DNA of 36,688 nucleotides from Pseudonocardiales bacterium. Lineage in GTDB: Bacteria > Actinomycetota > Actinomycetes > Mycobacteriales > Pseudonocardiaceae. A model generated the notes under the pieces. It was not told where the DNA came from, searched no databases, and was given only the letters and a program-made list of their open reading frames with translations. The translations under genes and the position numbers were made by a program. Each line of letters begins with the position of its first letter. The stretch's first letter is position 1. The stretch spans positions 1 to 36,688 of the forward strand of contig JAFATA010000048.1 in the NCBI GenBank assembly GCA_019244165.1, given 5' to 3'. Shown here one piece after another: positions 17,501-24,816 of this stretch.

Positions 17501-20302
17501 CGGCTGTCCCCCGACCAGACGGCCCATGCCGTGGGCCAGGGGAGTCTGCTGGTGCGCACCGAGGAGGGTCTGTTCGGTTTCATCCCCAGCTCCGTAGCGG
17601 AGTGGCTGGTTGCCAACATGATCGCGGGGCAGTTCAATTCGGGCGCCCCCGCGCCCCCGGAACTGCACCAGCGCGCGCTGTCCACGCTGACCATCTACTT
17701 CCTCTGTGACCTTGCCGACACTCGAGCCTGCCAAACCTGGGCAGACTCCGTCTTCGCGAATGCCGACGCCCATGAGGTGGCACGGACCAACGCCCTCAAG
17801 GTGAGCACCCGGCTGCGCACCCCGCCAACGGTCGATCTGCGCGGCGCGTCGTTGCGGGGCGAGGACCTTTGCTACCGCGAGTTCCGAGACAGTGACCTCA
17901 CCGGCACCGACCTCACCGGCGCTCGCCTGGTGGGCGCCAATCTCAGACACGCAACCTTGCACCATGCTCGCCTGGTGGAAGCCCGGCTGGACGAGGCGCA
18001 GCTGACCGGCGCCGACCTCACCAGCGCCGACCTCAGCCGGGCCCGGTTGGCGCGGGTAGACCTCAGCGGCGCGACCGTAACCGGAAGCCGGTGGACCCGG
18101 GCAGCGCTCATCGACGCGACGGGCGTTCCGGACGCCCCGGAGCTGCGCGGGGCAGCGGTGGCACCCGGTCACCCGGTCGAAACAGAGTTCTCGCCGGCAT
18201 CGATCGGGGTACGGCACGGCTTTCATGCCGTGGTGGGCCGGCTTCCCCAGGTCCTTGATTACAGCCGGGATGGCGACATGCTGGCGATCGGCAGCGATGA
18301 CGGCGGCGTCCTCATCTGCGACACCAGGACCGGTCAACCGCTACGCACCCTGCAGGGACATCGCGGACGCGTCTTCTCGGTGGCCTATGGTGAGGACATC
18401 CTGGTTACCGGGTCGACCGATGCCACCGTGCGCACCTGGGACGCGGCCACTGGTCGCTGCCGGCATGTCCTTCAGGGGCACCAGCACTGGCCGTGGCCGG
18501 TGGTGATCAGCCCGTCGGCAGGGGAGGTGGCCACCGGGGACGCCGAGGGCGTGTTACGGCTGTGGGACATCGCGAGCGGCTCGCTGCGGCGTGAGTTCCC
18601 CGCCGGAGGTGGCCTCATCTTCAGCCTAGCCTTCAGCGGTTCCCTGATCGTGGCCGGCTACCAGGACGGGAACGTTCGCTGCTGGGACGCCTCGACCGGC
18701 GTCTTACGCGGTGAGTTCACCGGCGCGGCCGGTTCGGCGTACCGAGTCGCTGCCAACCCCGCCGGCGACACGGTGGCCGTCGGTGGCGATGGTGGATCGC
18801 TAGGTCTGTGGGACCCCTCGACCTGCCGCCAGCTCTTCCAGCTGCAAGGCTATACGGGAGGAGTCTACACGCTGGCGTTTCACCCGAACGAGCCGTTGCT
18901 CGCTAGCGGTGACACCGGCGGGGGTGTGCGGGTGTGGAACATCATGACCAGCCAGCTCCGCCACACGCTGAGTGGCCACGAGGCCGCGATGTACTGGGTC
19001 ACCTTCAGCCCGTCCGGGGATCTGGTGGCCACCGGGGACAGGGCGGGAACCGTCCACTTGTGGGAGAGCGCGACCGGCCGGCTCCGCCATACGCTGACCG
19101 GGCACACCGGGTCGGTCTGGCCGTTCGTCTTTCGCCACGACGGCGCCCAGCTCGCCATCAGTGATGACCAGTTCACCACCCGGTTATGGGATCCTGGGAC
19201 CGGCCAGTGTCGGCACACCCTGACCGGGCATGGGCGGCGGGTAACCTCAGTACGGTTCAGTGCGGACAGCTCGACGCTCGCTACGAGCAGTAACGACGGC
19301 GTGGTCCGGCTCTGGGATTCGATGACCGGTCGGCAGCTGCGGCGGCTCCCTGAGGCGAACAACCGCCTGGTTATGCTGCAGGACGTAATCTTTAGCCCAT
19401 CCGGCCACCTCCTGGTCACGGTGAGCAACGACGGGCGGCTTAATCTGCTGAACCTGGACACCAATCGCTACGAACGGCATCTCGACGTCGTGTCCGCTCC
19501 TGTCTGGGCGGTAGCTTTCAGCCCCTCTGGGGAAGAGCTGGCCACCGCGAACGACGACGACACGGTCCGGCTGTGGTACCGCACCACCGGGCGGTTGGTG
19601 CACACCCTGGCGGAGCATCGTGGACGGGTGCGCTCGATCGCGTTCAGCGCTGACGGTGCCTTCATCGCCACCGGGTGCGACGACTCGGCGGTCCGGCTCT
19701 GGGACGCGGAGTCCGGGGAACTGATCCGCACGATGCGGGGCCACCGCGATCGTGTCTATGCCGTCGACTTCGGCGACGGCATGCTCGCCAGCGCTTCCTG
19801 GGATAAAACGGCCCGTATCTGGGATGTACACACCGGAGGGATGCTGCATGAGTTGACGCGCCACACTCAGCGGTTGTGGACCGCCGCGTTCAGTCCCTCT
19901 GGAAATCTGCTGGCCACGGCTGGGGACGATCTCGTTATCCGGCTGTGGGACCCGCGGTCCGGACAAAACTTGCACACCCTGACCGGGCACACCCGCAGCG
20001 TGTGGTCGGTGGCGTTCAGCCCATCAGGGGGTTTATTGGCGACCGGCAGCGACGATGGGACCACCCGACTGTGGTCCATCACCAGCGACGAGCCAGCCGC
20101 GCGATTGACCCTGCTTGGGCTACCCGAGGGGTGGGCCGCGCTGGCGCCGGACGGCCGCTACAAGCTCGAAGGCAATGTCGGCGGACAGTTCTGGAACGTG
20201 ATCAATATGTGTCGGTTCGAGACCGGCGAACTGGACTCCTACTTACCGGAGGTTCGCCAACTGGCGCCCGAAGCCCACTTTTTAAGCGAGAATACGCCGT
20301 AA
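14540..20302 (+). CDS. TIR - pseudo-metallophosphoesterase - NACHT - pentapeptide - WD40 protein
   Basis: This 1920-residue STAND-type protein has an N-terminal TIR domain (residues 8-135; DFLISYSQADEHW, AWDFVPG, and Glu81 in the helix after SRNYLKS, where TIR NADases keep the catalytic Glu). Residues about 210-500 have the calcineurin-like phosphoesterase layout, but the metal ligands are changed: D-x-H is G219-x-R221, N-H-D is S299-H-D, GHxH is GPGP (450-453); only the GD at 261-262 is intact. A linker (540-690) leads to a NACHT ATPase with Walker A GDFGRGKT (707-714) and Walker B LLFDGFDEL (779-787). Pentapeptide repeats (about 1098-1195) and some 15 WD40 repeats (about 1235-1860) complete it. 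The likely role is ligand-sensing immunity: the repeats sense, NACHT assembles, TIR acts. A CATACT box 6 nt before the ATG suggests a leaderless start. Confidence 0.88.
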   Translation: MRWHSGSSIDFLISYSQADEHWATWIAGQLEAAEYRTLLQAWDFVPGINFIDFMDRGVRNCAIFVAVLSRNYLKSDYARMEWQAALRTDPAKLIPIRIDDCPLEGLLATITYLDLVEITDPDLARERLLTRLRHALEGRAKPAREPTFPAHPATVIEGPSPGAGETFPHQRPADYAPTPARWPEPPRIRRIPRMPPSYPGDRPALPAPREAIALLHVPGPRFGRGIAEPATAGDLQSRICAHVTQLIDAGAPTPDLILVTGDLMESGRPRERDDARTFLTGLRVLLGLEPDRLLIVPGSHDVSRAACHAYFLQCEARDVQPQRPYFPKLENYAQLFDELHQGLDGPLFDSAQPWTLFAVPELRVAIAGLNSTMSLTHWPEDDYGWIGEEQATWFAKQLLPFEDSGWLRVGIIRHDPDPGGGSAGSDPTLLRDAKTLDRLLGPRLNLLLHGPGPGGTSIGFLGSGLPVVPATGPGQEEIIQVTAEGFRRFSVYGDGKPSALITHEWHAIGGTFATSKAAELEAGNGDLVPERPVPPRSTDPQSLLLERIEEVCKTRYEHINIRRIEADPPHLLVTRQEEGFNPQQWVGAHVGELTREVLDSFLLHEPSPGSELVYQGPEPAQALREEASRRGVRLRSFLDFQGLLDLSGYLVRQTTRLRTDPRYLPALYVPQRFRELDRNDQTIRDDLAEALIRLVTSDYARFVLLLGDFGRGKTFVLREVARRIAETTPHLIPMLIELKELDKAHSVHGLVAAHLANHGENLINLKAFDYMLREGRTVLLFDGFDELVTRLTYDRAAEHLDTLLEAVQDRAKIIVASRTQHFKSDTQVFTALGERVGALPNRWILSVEDFTQAQIREYLIKRYGGDQRKADSRLNMIRDIQDLLGLSQNPRMLSFIADLDEDRLRAAAGARHTISAAGLYREILESWLSYEATRATGGRGTAVTLRLDDLWQAVTTLALHLWEAGEHYLRLAQLTEIAQTLSGLADGRLSPDQTAHAVGQGSLLVRTEEGLFGFIPSSVAEWLVANMIAGQFNSGAPAPPELHQRALSTLTIYFLCDLADTRACQTWADSVFANADAHEVARTNALKVSTRLRTPPTVDLRGASLRGEDLCYREFRDSDLTGTDLTGARLVGANLRHATLHHARLVEARLDEAQLTGADLTSADLSRARLARVDLSGATVTGSRWTRAALIDATGVPDAPELRGAAVAPGHPVETEFSPASIGVRHGFHAVVGRLPQVLDYSRDGDMLAIGSDDGGVLICDTRTGQPLRTLQGHRGRVFSVAYGEDILVTGSTDATVRTWDAATGRCRHVLQGHQHWPWPVVISPSAGEVATGDAEGVLRLWDIASGSLRREFPAGGGLIFSLAFSGSLIVAGYQDGNVRCWDASTGVLRGEFTGAAGSAYRVAANPAGDTVAVGGDGGSLGLWDPSTCRQLFQLQGYTGGVYTLAFHPNEPLLASGDTGGGVRVWNIMTSQLRHTLSGHEAAMYWVTFSPSGDLVATGDRAGTVHLWESATGRLRHTLTGHTGSVWPFVFRHDGAQLAISDDQFTTRLWDPGTGQCRHTLTGHGRRVTSVRFSADSSTLATSSNDGVVRLWDSMTGRQLRRLPEANNRLVMLQDVIFSPSGHLLVTVSNDGRLNLLNLDTNRYERHLDVVSAPVWAVAFSPSGEELATANDDDTVRLWYRTTGRLVHTLAEHRGRVRSIAFSADGAFIATGCDDSAVRLWDAESGELIRTMRGHRDRVYAVDFGDGMLASASWDKTARIWDVHTGGMLHELTRHTQRLWTAAFSPSGNLLATAGDDLVIRLWDPRSGQNLHTLTGHTRSVWSVAFSPSGGLLATGSDDGTTRLWSITSDEPAARLTLLGLPEGWAALAPDGRYKLEGNVGGQFWNVINMCRFETGELDSYLPEVRQLAPEAHFLSENTP

Positions 20303-20973
20303 TTCTTTGTACAGGTGCCATAGGCGCTCATGCCGAACACGGCCAGTTCCGTCAGCACGCCGCTGAACGAACGAGGAGAGGGAAGACCATCAAGGGCAAC
20401 GCGATGATTATGATCATCTGGCCACGCCAGTGTAACGTGCGGGTTGAAGCGATCGCACCCGCCATTCTCCTCATCGGCAACCTCGTCGTAACCATACCGC
20501 AACAGCTGTTGCCGTCTGGAGTCCTCGTGCGATGCGTTATCCACCAGGTCGCGAAGTCGGGCGCCGGACGGGTCCACTTCACGCAAACGTCCTCGGCGGA
20601 GCGGTTCGACTGACCTGATCACGTCACGTTGAAAATCGCACCACGCCGGCGATTTCGTGAAGTACACCTCTACCGCGCCGTGCGGATTATAACGGTACTC
20701 CGCTCCCTCCGCCTCGAGGGCTGGCAACCTTGGCGCCAGCCCCTCGACGACGCGGACGACTTCGTTCACCTCCGCCTCTGCTACGGCGAGCATAAACAGC
20801 GACACATGGGGCTCGCAGTCTCCAGCCTCCCCCGGAAACGGCTTACCGAGCCGGAAGTGCGATGACGACCTTCCCGCTCTCATCTTCTCAGCCACGAGGT
20901 CGCTACATGCGATAGCTTGTCCGCGAAGACTGGGCGGCAGGACAAGCACGATATCAAGGGGAACAAGCGTCAC
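20239..20973 (-). CDS. 2H phosphoesterase (2'-5' RNA ligase-like)
   Basis: This 244-residue protein has the two H-x-S/T signatures of the 2H superfamily: PHVSLFML (H56, S58) and FNPHVTLAWP (H179, T181). Members open 2',3'-cyclic phosphates or cut 2'-5' or cyclic nucleotide linkages, without metal. Between the motifs there is a longer insert than in small LigT proteins. The gene is convergent with the giant TIR protein and overlaps its 3' end by 64 nt, so the two have been kept as neighbours at least long enough for coding overlap. The GTG start at 20973 has a poor ribosome-binding site. An involvement in turnover of a TIR-derived nucleotide is only a guess. Confidence 0.75.
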   Translation of the reverse strand: MTLVPLDIVLVLPPSLRGQAIACSDLVAEKMRAGRSSSHFRLGKPFPGEAGDCEPHVSLFMLAVAEAEVNEVVRVVEGLAPRLPALEAEGAEYRYNPHGAVEVYFTKSPAWCDFQRDVIRSVEPLRRGRLREVDPSGARLRDLVDNASHEDSRRQQLLRYGYDEVADEENGGCDRFNPHVTLAWPDDHNHRVALDGLPSPRSFSGVLTELAVFGMSAYGTCTKNYGVFSLKKWASGASWRTSGK

Positions 20974-21202
20974 CCACGCAGCTTATGCCACTCCTGCGAC
21001 TGGCCCGCATGCGGCAGCAACGGCTCACCACCGGCGATCACTGACGACCAAGTGAGCTGCCCCCACCGTCGCCCGCAGCGCGGCGGGCGAGCGGTCCCGT
21101 TCTTGGGCCAGACACCGTGGGATGCCAGCAGGCCCATCACCCGGGCACTGCTAGATTCACTCGGTTTATGGAACGACGGTCCCATCGACCGAGCGTCTCC
21201 GG
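20974..21202. other. Intergenic region, no supported gene
   Basis: About 230 bp between the 2H phosphoesterase start and the promoter of the sulfurtransferase leader. Short open frames here show no family resemblance. It marks the right edge of the inserted block. Confidence 0.5.
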
Positions 21203-21208
21203 TAGCCT
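21203..21208 (+). promoter_or_regulatory. -10 box (TAGCCT) of a leaderless transcript
   Basis: TAGCCT ends 7 nt before the GTG at 21216. That spacing puts the transcription start on the start codon of the leader peptide, with no 5' untranslated region. Confidence 0.55.
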
Positions 21209-21215
21209 TGCCTTC

Positions 21216-21290
21216 GTGGGCTCGCTGCTGACCAAGCGCCGAGTGGTCGACTTCTGCCGCTTGCGCAGCAGTCTCTGCCCGCTGCCCTGA
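21216..21290 (+). CDS. Cysteine-containing leader peptide (attenuator uORF)
   Basis: This 24-residue peptide starts GTG-GGC-TCG, has a basic TKRRVVDFCRLR core and Cys codons at positions 14 and 21, ending SSLCPLP. Short leader peptides with an (R/K)RR-V-D-x-x-R motif and C-terminal cysteines precede sulfur-assimilation genes in many actinobacteria. In mycobacteria, a leaderless polycysteine reading frame ahead of the cysA2-type sulfurtransferase operon acts as a cysteine-responsive attenuator. The spacing from the -10 box, the Cys codons, and the downstream hairpin fit that model. The sulfurtransferase begins 185 nt downstream. Confidence 0.75.
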   Translation: MGSLLTKRRVVDFCRLRSSLCPLP

Positions 21291-21295
21291 CCGGG

Positions 21296-21337
21296 CGGTG
21301 ACTCCCGCGCCATCGCCGGTGAGCAGCCGGGTCACCG
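21296..21337 (+). promoter_or_regulatory. Possible attenuator hairpin after the leader peptide
   Basis: CGGTGAC (21296-21302) and GTCACCG (21331-21337) can pair around a 28-nt loop just downstream of the leader stop, followed by TCTTAA. It is a candidate switch element controlled by ribosome stalling on the Cys codons. The pairing is short and I could not compute alternatives. Confidence 0.35.
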
Positions 21338-21475
21338 TCTTAACCCCCGGATACCCCGCCTCCCTCGGCCAGGAGCAACCATGACCCAAACTCCGCTTGG
21401 CGGCTAGTGGTGCCACTGCGCGGCCGGGGAGCACTGCTATGAACAACGTCAACACCAAACGAGGAGCTGTGAAAG

Positions 21476-22315
21476 ATGAGCCGTGAAGACGTCCTAGTCA
21501 CACCAGACTGGGCGGAGCAGAACCTGGACACCGATGGCGTCGTCTTCGTCGAGGTCGACGAAGACACCACCGCCTACGACGCGGGGCACATCCCGGGAGC
21601 AGTGAAGATCAATTGGAAGACTGAGCTGCAGGACCCGGTGATCCGTGACTTCGTCGATCGGGGTGCATTCGAAAAACTGCTGTCGAACAAGGGCATCAGC
21701 AACGAGGACACCGTGGTGCTCTACGGCGGCAACAACAACTGGTTCGCGGCCTACGCCTACTGGTATTTCAAGCTCTACGGGCACCGTGACGTCCGGCTGC
21801 TCGACGGCGGGCGCAAGAAGTGGGAACTCGACGGTCGCCCCCTGAGCACCGAGGAGGTGAGCCGGCCGGCCACCAGCTACACCGCCCAGGAGCAGGACAC
21901 CTCAATCCGGGCGTTCCGCCAGGAGGCGCTCGAGGCGATCGGCACCCAGAACCTGGTCGACGTCCGCTCACCCGACGAGTTCTCCGGCAAGATCCTGGCC
22001 CCGGCACACCTGCTCCAGGAGTGCGCCCAGCGTCCCGGACACATTCCCACCGCGCTGAACGTGCCCTGGTCCAAAGCGGCCAACGAGGACGGCACCTTCA
22101 AATCCGACGCGGATCTGCGGGCGCTGTACGGGGCGGCAGGGCTGGACGCCAGCCGCCCGACCATCGCCTACTGCCGGATCGGGGAGCGCTCCAGCCACAC
22201 TTGGTTCGTGCTGCACGAGCTGCTGGAACTCTCCGAGGTCAAGAACTACGACGGCTCCTGGACCGAATACGGCTCGCTGGTCGGCGCACCGATCGAGCTC
22301 GGCACCAAGGGCTGA
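21476..22315 (+). CDS. Thiosulfate sulfurtransferase (rhodanese-type, CysA2-like)
   Basis: This 279-residue protein has two rhodanese domains. The N-terminal one is catalytically inactive in the usual way, and the C-terminal one has the active-site loop CRIGERS with Cys233. The CRIGERSSHTWF signature is that of actinobacterial CysA/SseA-type thiosulfate sulfurtransferases, which move sulfane sulfur to cyanide or thiol acceptors. GGAG lies 10 nt before the ATG. The gene is the first full one after the cysteine-sensing leader and is followed 5 bp later by the DUF1416 gene. Mycobacterial relatives (from memory Rv0815c-Rv0814c) are arranged the same way. A thioredoxin-like thiX, present between this operon and lmeA there, is missing here. 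Confidence 0.93.
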   Translation: MSREDVLVTPDWAEQNLDTDGVVFVEVDEDTTAYDAGHIPGAVKINWKTELQDPVIRDFVDRGAFEKLLSNKGISNEDTVVLYGGNNNWFAAYAYWYFKLYGHRDVRLLDGGRKKWELDGRPLSTEEVSRPATSYTAQEQDTSIRAFRQEALEAIGTQNLVDVRSPDEFSGKILAPAHLLQECAQRPGHIPTALNVPWSKAANEDGTFKSDADLRALYGAAGLDASRPTIAYCRIGERSSHTWFVLHELLELSEVKNYDGSWTEYGSLVGAPIELGTKG

Positions 22316-22320
22316 TCGTC

Positions 22321-22638
22321 ATGTGCGGAGCAGGGCAACAGACCCTGGAACTGCCGCCGGGGACGGATCTGAGCCGGCACACCGTGCTGGCCGGCACGGT
22401 GCTCATCGACCCAGGGCCGAACGACGCTGGGCAAACCCTCGGCGGCGCGTTCGTGCGGTTGCTCGACGGCACGGGGGAGTTCACCGCAGAGGTGGTGTCC
22501 TCAGCCTCCGGAGCGTTCCGGTTCTTCGCCGCCCCCGGCGACTGGACCATCCGGGCCCTGCACCCCTTGGGCACCGGCGAGACGCCCCTGAGCGCCCCGG
22601 GCCCAGGCCTGTTCTCGGTCGAGGTCACCGTGTCGTGA
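22321..22638 (+). CDS. DUF1416 (SseC-like) protein
   Basis: This 105-residue protein starts with MCGAGQQTLELPPGTDL, the conserved start of DUF1416 proteins, and continues as a small beta-rich (transthyretin-like) domain: GTVLID, AFVRLLDGTGEFTAEVVSS, GAFRFFAAPG and the WTIRALH strand. These proteins always follow the sulfurtransferase and are thought to assist sulfur transfer; the reaction is unknown. Only 5 bp separate it from the upstream stop. The 3' end overlaps, on the other strand, the low-complexity tail of the TetR gene. Confidence 0.9.
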   Translation: MCGAGQQTLELPPGTDLSRHTVLAGTVLIDPGPNDAGQTLGGAFVRLLDGTGEFTAEVVSSASGAFRFFAAPGDWTIRALHPLGTGETPLSAPGPGLFSVEVTVS

Positions 22639-23259
22639 GCCATCGCGTGGGGGCGAGGCTGGTCGCACCCGCTCGGTGGCCCGCTCAGTGACACAGGCGG
22701 CGGGCAGGGCCAGCTGCAGGGCGGCCATGAGCTCATCGGGAGCCGGGGCGCGCTGCGGGTCGAGCAGCCACTGCGTCTGCAGGCCGTGGTAGACCGCGAT
22801 GAGGAACGAGGCCACCTGCCGGGCGGTGGTATCGGACAGGCCCTCGACCGAGGCGCGCACCATGTCCGCCACGCTGCTGCGAGCCCGCTCGTAGCACTCG
22901 GCGAGCTGTGCCCGCAGCTGCGGCATCCGCTCGGCCTGGACCAGCGCTTCGGCGAAAGCCACCTTCAGCGAGCGGTACTGCTCGAGCGTGTCCACCAGCG
23001 CCTGCCAGGAGGCCCGGACCCGCTGCAACGGTGTCGCGCTGGGATCGGCGAACACAATCCGGGTGATCTGCTCGAGGTACTCGTCGATGCATTGCTGCAT
23101 GGCCTCGTTGAGCAGCGCCTCCTTGGAGCCGAAGTGATAGCTGATCGAGGCGAGGTTGGTGTGCGAGGCGGCCACCACATCCCGGGCCGTGGTGCGCGCA
23201 TACCCCCGTTCCAACAGGCAGCGTCGAGCGCCGTCGAGCAGCGCCTCCCGGTGTCCCAT
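22501..23259 (-). CDS. TetR-family transcriptional regulator
   Basis: This 252-residue protein has an N-terminal TetR HTH (ALLDGARRCLLERGYARTTARDVVAASHTNLASISYHFGSKEALL, residues 4-48, with the SISYHFGSKE recognition region). The ligand domain ends about residue 195. The remaining residues are a Gly/Arg/Pro/Glu-rich tail that lies antisense to the end of the DUF1416 gene by 138 nt, so the original stop was probably lost. Start ATG 23259 is chosen because the family begins near GHREALL. It is divergent from the P450 gene across 49 bp and most likely represses it and itself. Confidence 0.85.
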   Translation of the reverse strand: MGHREALLDGARRCLLERGYARTTARDVVAASHTNLASISYHFGSKEALLNEAMQQCIDEYLEQITRIVFADPSATPLQRVRASWQALVDTLEQYRSLKVAFAEALVQAERMPQLRAQLAECYERARSSVADMVRASVEGLSDTTARQVASFLIAVYHGLQTQWLLDPQRAPAPDELMAALQLALPAACVTERATERVRPASPPRDGSRHGDLDREQAWARGAQGRLAGAQGVQGPDGPVAGGGEEPERSGG

Positions 23260-23308
23260 GGCTGGCGATACTACTGGGGCTAGACAAACGTATGTATATT
23301 GCCCAGGT
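23260..23308. promoter_or_regulatory. TetR-P450 divergent promoter/operator
   Basis: The 49-bp gap contains an AT-rich stretch, CTAGACAAACGTATGTAT, and TATATT at 23295-23300, about 8 nt before the P450 ATG, so a leaderless P450 transcript is plausible. The imperfect palindrome around ACAAACGTATGT is a candidate TetR operator overlapping the start. Confidence 0.45.
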
Positions 23309-24658
23309 ATGGCGTGCACGTTGCCCCCCGGCCCGCCGTTGCCCGCGTTGGCGCAAGCCAGCCTGATCTGGTGGGACCCCGTCCGTTTCGTGCGCGCCTG
23401 CCACCAGCGCTACGGCGATCGGTTCACCGTTCGCATTCCCCGCATCGGCACGCTTGTCTACCTGGCCGACCCGGATGACATCAGATCGGTGATCCGTGGT
23501 GACCCGGCGGTCTTCCATGCCGGGGAGGCGGCCGAACCGCTGCACCAGGTCGTGGGCAGGCAGTCGCTGCTCACGCTCGACGACGGCAAGCACCGGCGTA
23601 GCCGGGGGATGATGCTGCCGGCGTTCCACGGCGAGGCGGTGCGCCGGCAAATCGCCGAGATGGCCGCCGTCACCGCCGACGAGGTCGCCCAGTGGCCGGT
23701 GGGCGAGTCCTTCCCGGTGTACCCCCGGATGCAACGGCTCACCCTCGAGATCATCCTGCGCACCGTGATCGGGGTGCGCAAGGAGAGCCGGCTTGCCGAG
23801 CTGCGCTCGGCGCTGCCGCCCCTGCTGGAGATCGGCTCGCCGCTGGAGCTGATCCCACCGCCGCGAATGCTGCTCCGCTTTGGCCCCTGGCGCCGCCGCG
23901 CGCAGCGCCGGGCCGCGGCCCTGGCGCTGCTCACCGACGAGATCACCCGCTGCCGCGCCGATTCGCGGCTGGCGCAGCGGACCGACGCGCTGGCGATGCT
24001 GGTGCGCAGCGTCGATGGCACGGGCGCGCCGATGACCAACGAGGAGCTGCTCGACCAGCTCATCACGCTGCTGCTCGCCGGGCACGACACCACCGCCACC
24101 GCGTTGTCCTGGGCTTTTGAGCGGCTGACTCGCCATCCCACGCTGCTGAGCCGCACCGCGCAGGCCGCCGCGGACGGCGAGGACGCCTGGCTCGAGGCGG
24201 TGTGCAAGGAGAGCCTGCGAGTGCGACCGGTGGTCTTCGAGTTCGGTCGCAAACTGACCGCCCCGGTACACCTGGCCGGGCACCGCATTCCGGCCGGCAC
24301 CATCCTGACTCCCAGCATCAACCTGGTGCACCACGCCAGCCGGCACTACCCCGATCCGGACGAGTTCCGGCCGCAGCGATTCCTCGATCACCGACCCGAT
24401 CCGGCTCTCTGGCTGCCCTTCGGCGGTGGCGTGCGCCGCTGCCTGGGCGCTACCTTCGCCCAGGTCGAGATGCGCACCGTGCTGCGAGAAGTCCTGCGCC
24501 GCCTCGAGCTGTCCCCCACCACCGCGCCGGACGAGCCGGCGCGGCCCCACCACGTCACCATGGTGCCGCGTCAGGGGGCGATGCTGACCGTGCACCGCCG
24601 CCTGGACGCCGCCACAATCAGGGCCTCGCTCCACGACAATCAGCGGACCCAAGTATAG
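23309..24658 (+). CDS. Cytochrome P450
   Basis: This 449-residue haem monooxygenase has the proline-rich start (LPPGPPLPAL), the I-helix oxygen-activation motif AGHDTT (257-262), the K-helix ExxR (E301, R304), and the haem loop FGGGVRRCLG with Cys378. The substrate is unknown. The pairing with a divergent TetR points to an inducible detoxification or modification enzyme. Ferredoxin and reductase partners are not encoded nearby. The start at 23309 follows GCCCAGG and gives the usual N-terminus. Confidence 0.93.
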   Translation: MACTLPPGPPLPALAQASLIWWDPVRFVRACHQRYGDRFTVRIPRIGTLVYLADPDDIRSVIRGDPAVFHAGEAAEPLHQVVGRQSLLTLDDGKHRRSRGMMLPAFHGEAVRRQIAEMAAVTADEVAQWPVGESFPVYPRMQRLTLEIILRTVIGVRKESRLAELRSALPPLLEIGSPLELIPPPRMLLRFGPWRRRAQRRAAALALLTDEITRCRADSRLAQRTDALAMLVRSVDGTGAPMTNEELLDQLITLLLAGHDTTATALSWAFERLTRHPTLLSRTAQAAADGEDAWLEAVCKESLRVRPVVFEFGRKLTAPVHLAGHRIPAGTILTPSINLVHHASRHYPDPDEFRPQRFLDHRPDPALWLPFGGGVRRCLGATFAQVEMRTVLREVLRRLELSPTTAPDEPARPHHVTMVPRQGAMLTVHRRLDAATIRASLHDNQRTQV

Positions 24659-24816
24659 GTGTAGACGTAGTAGGCGATTGGCTTCTGGTCAAAGTCGGGT
24701 TTGATAAACAGGAAACCGAGATCCCCCTCGGCTGTTTTGATACAGAAAATACTATATGTTGCCTTGAGATCGCCCCCATTGAAGGTATTACTTCAGTCCT
24801 CGCGACGTTTTTGTAG
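24640..24816 (+). pseudogene. Orphan protein-like fragment, low GC
   Basis: In the frame after the P450 stop, about 58 codons read a natural-looking sequence (VVGDWLLVKVGFDKQETEI, then a Cys-containing acidic part) with lower GC than its neighbours and no plausible start codon. The frame continues upstream only as the wrong frame of the P450. I take it as the 3' end of a lost gene. Confidence 0.35.

Noticed and set aside
16688..18337. Long open frame (549 codons) on the minus strand
   Set aside because: Lies antisense to the TIR-STAND gene, with Gln/Gly/Val-rich composition typical of a GC-rich shadow frame and no family motif.
22733..24652. 639-codon minus-strand frame opposite the P450 gene
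   Set aside because: The plus strand shows all P450 motifs. The minus frame has biased His/Arg/Gly composition and no domain.
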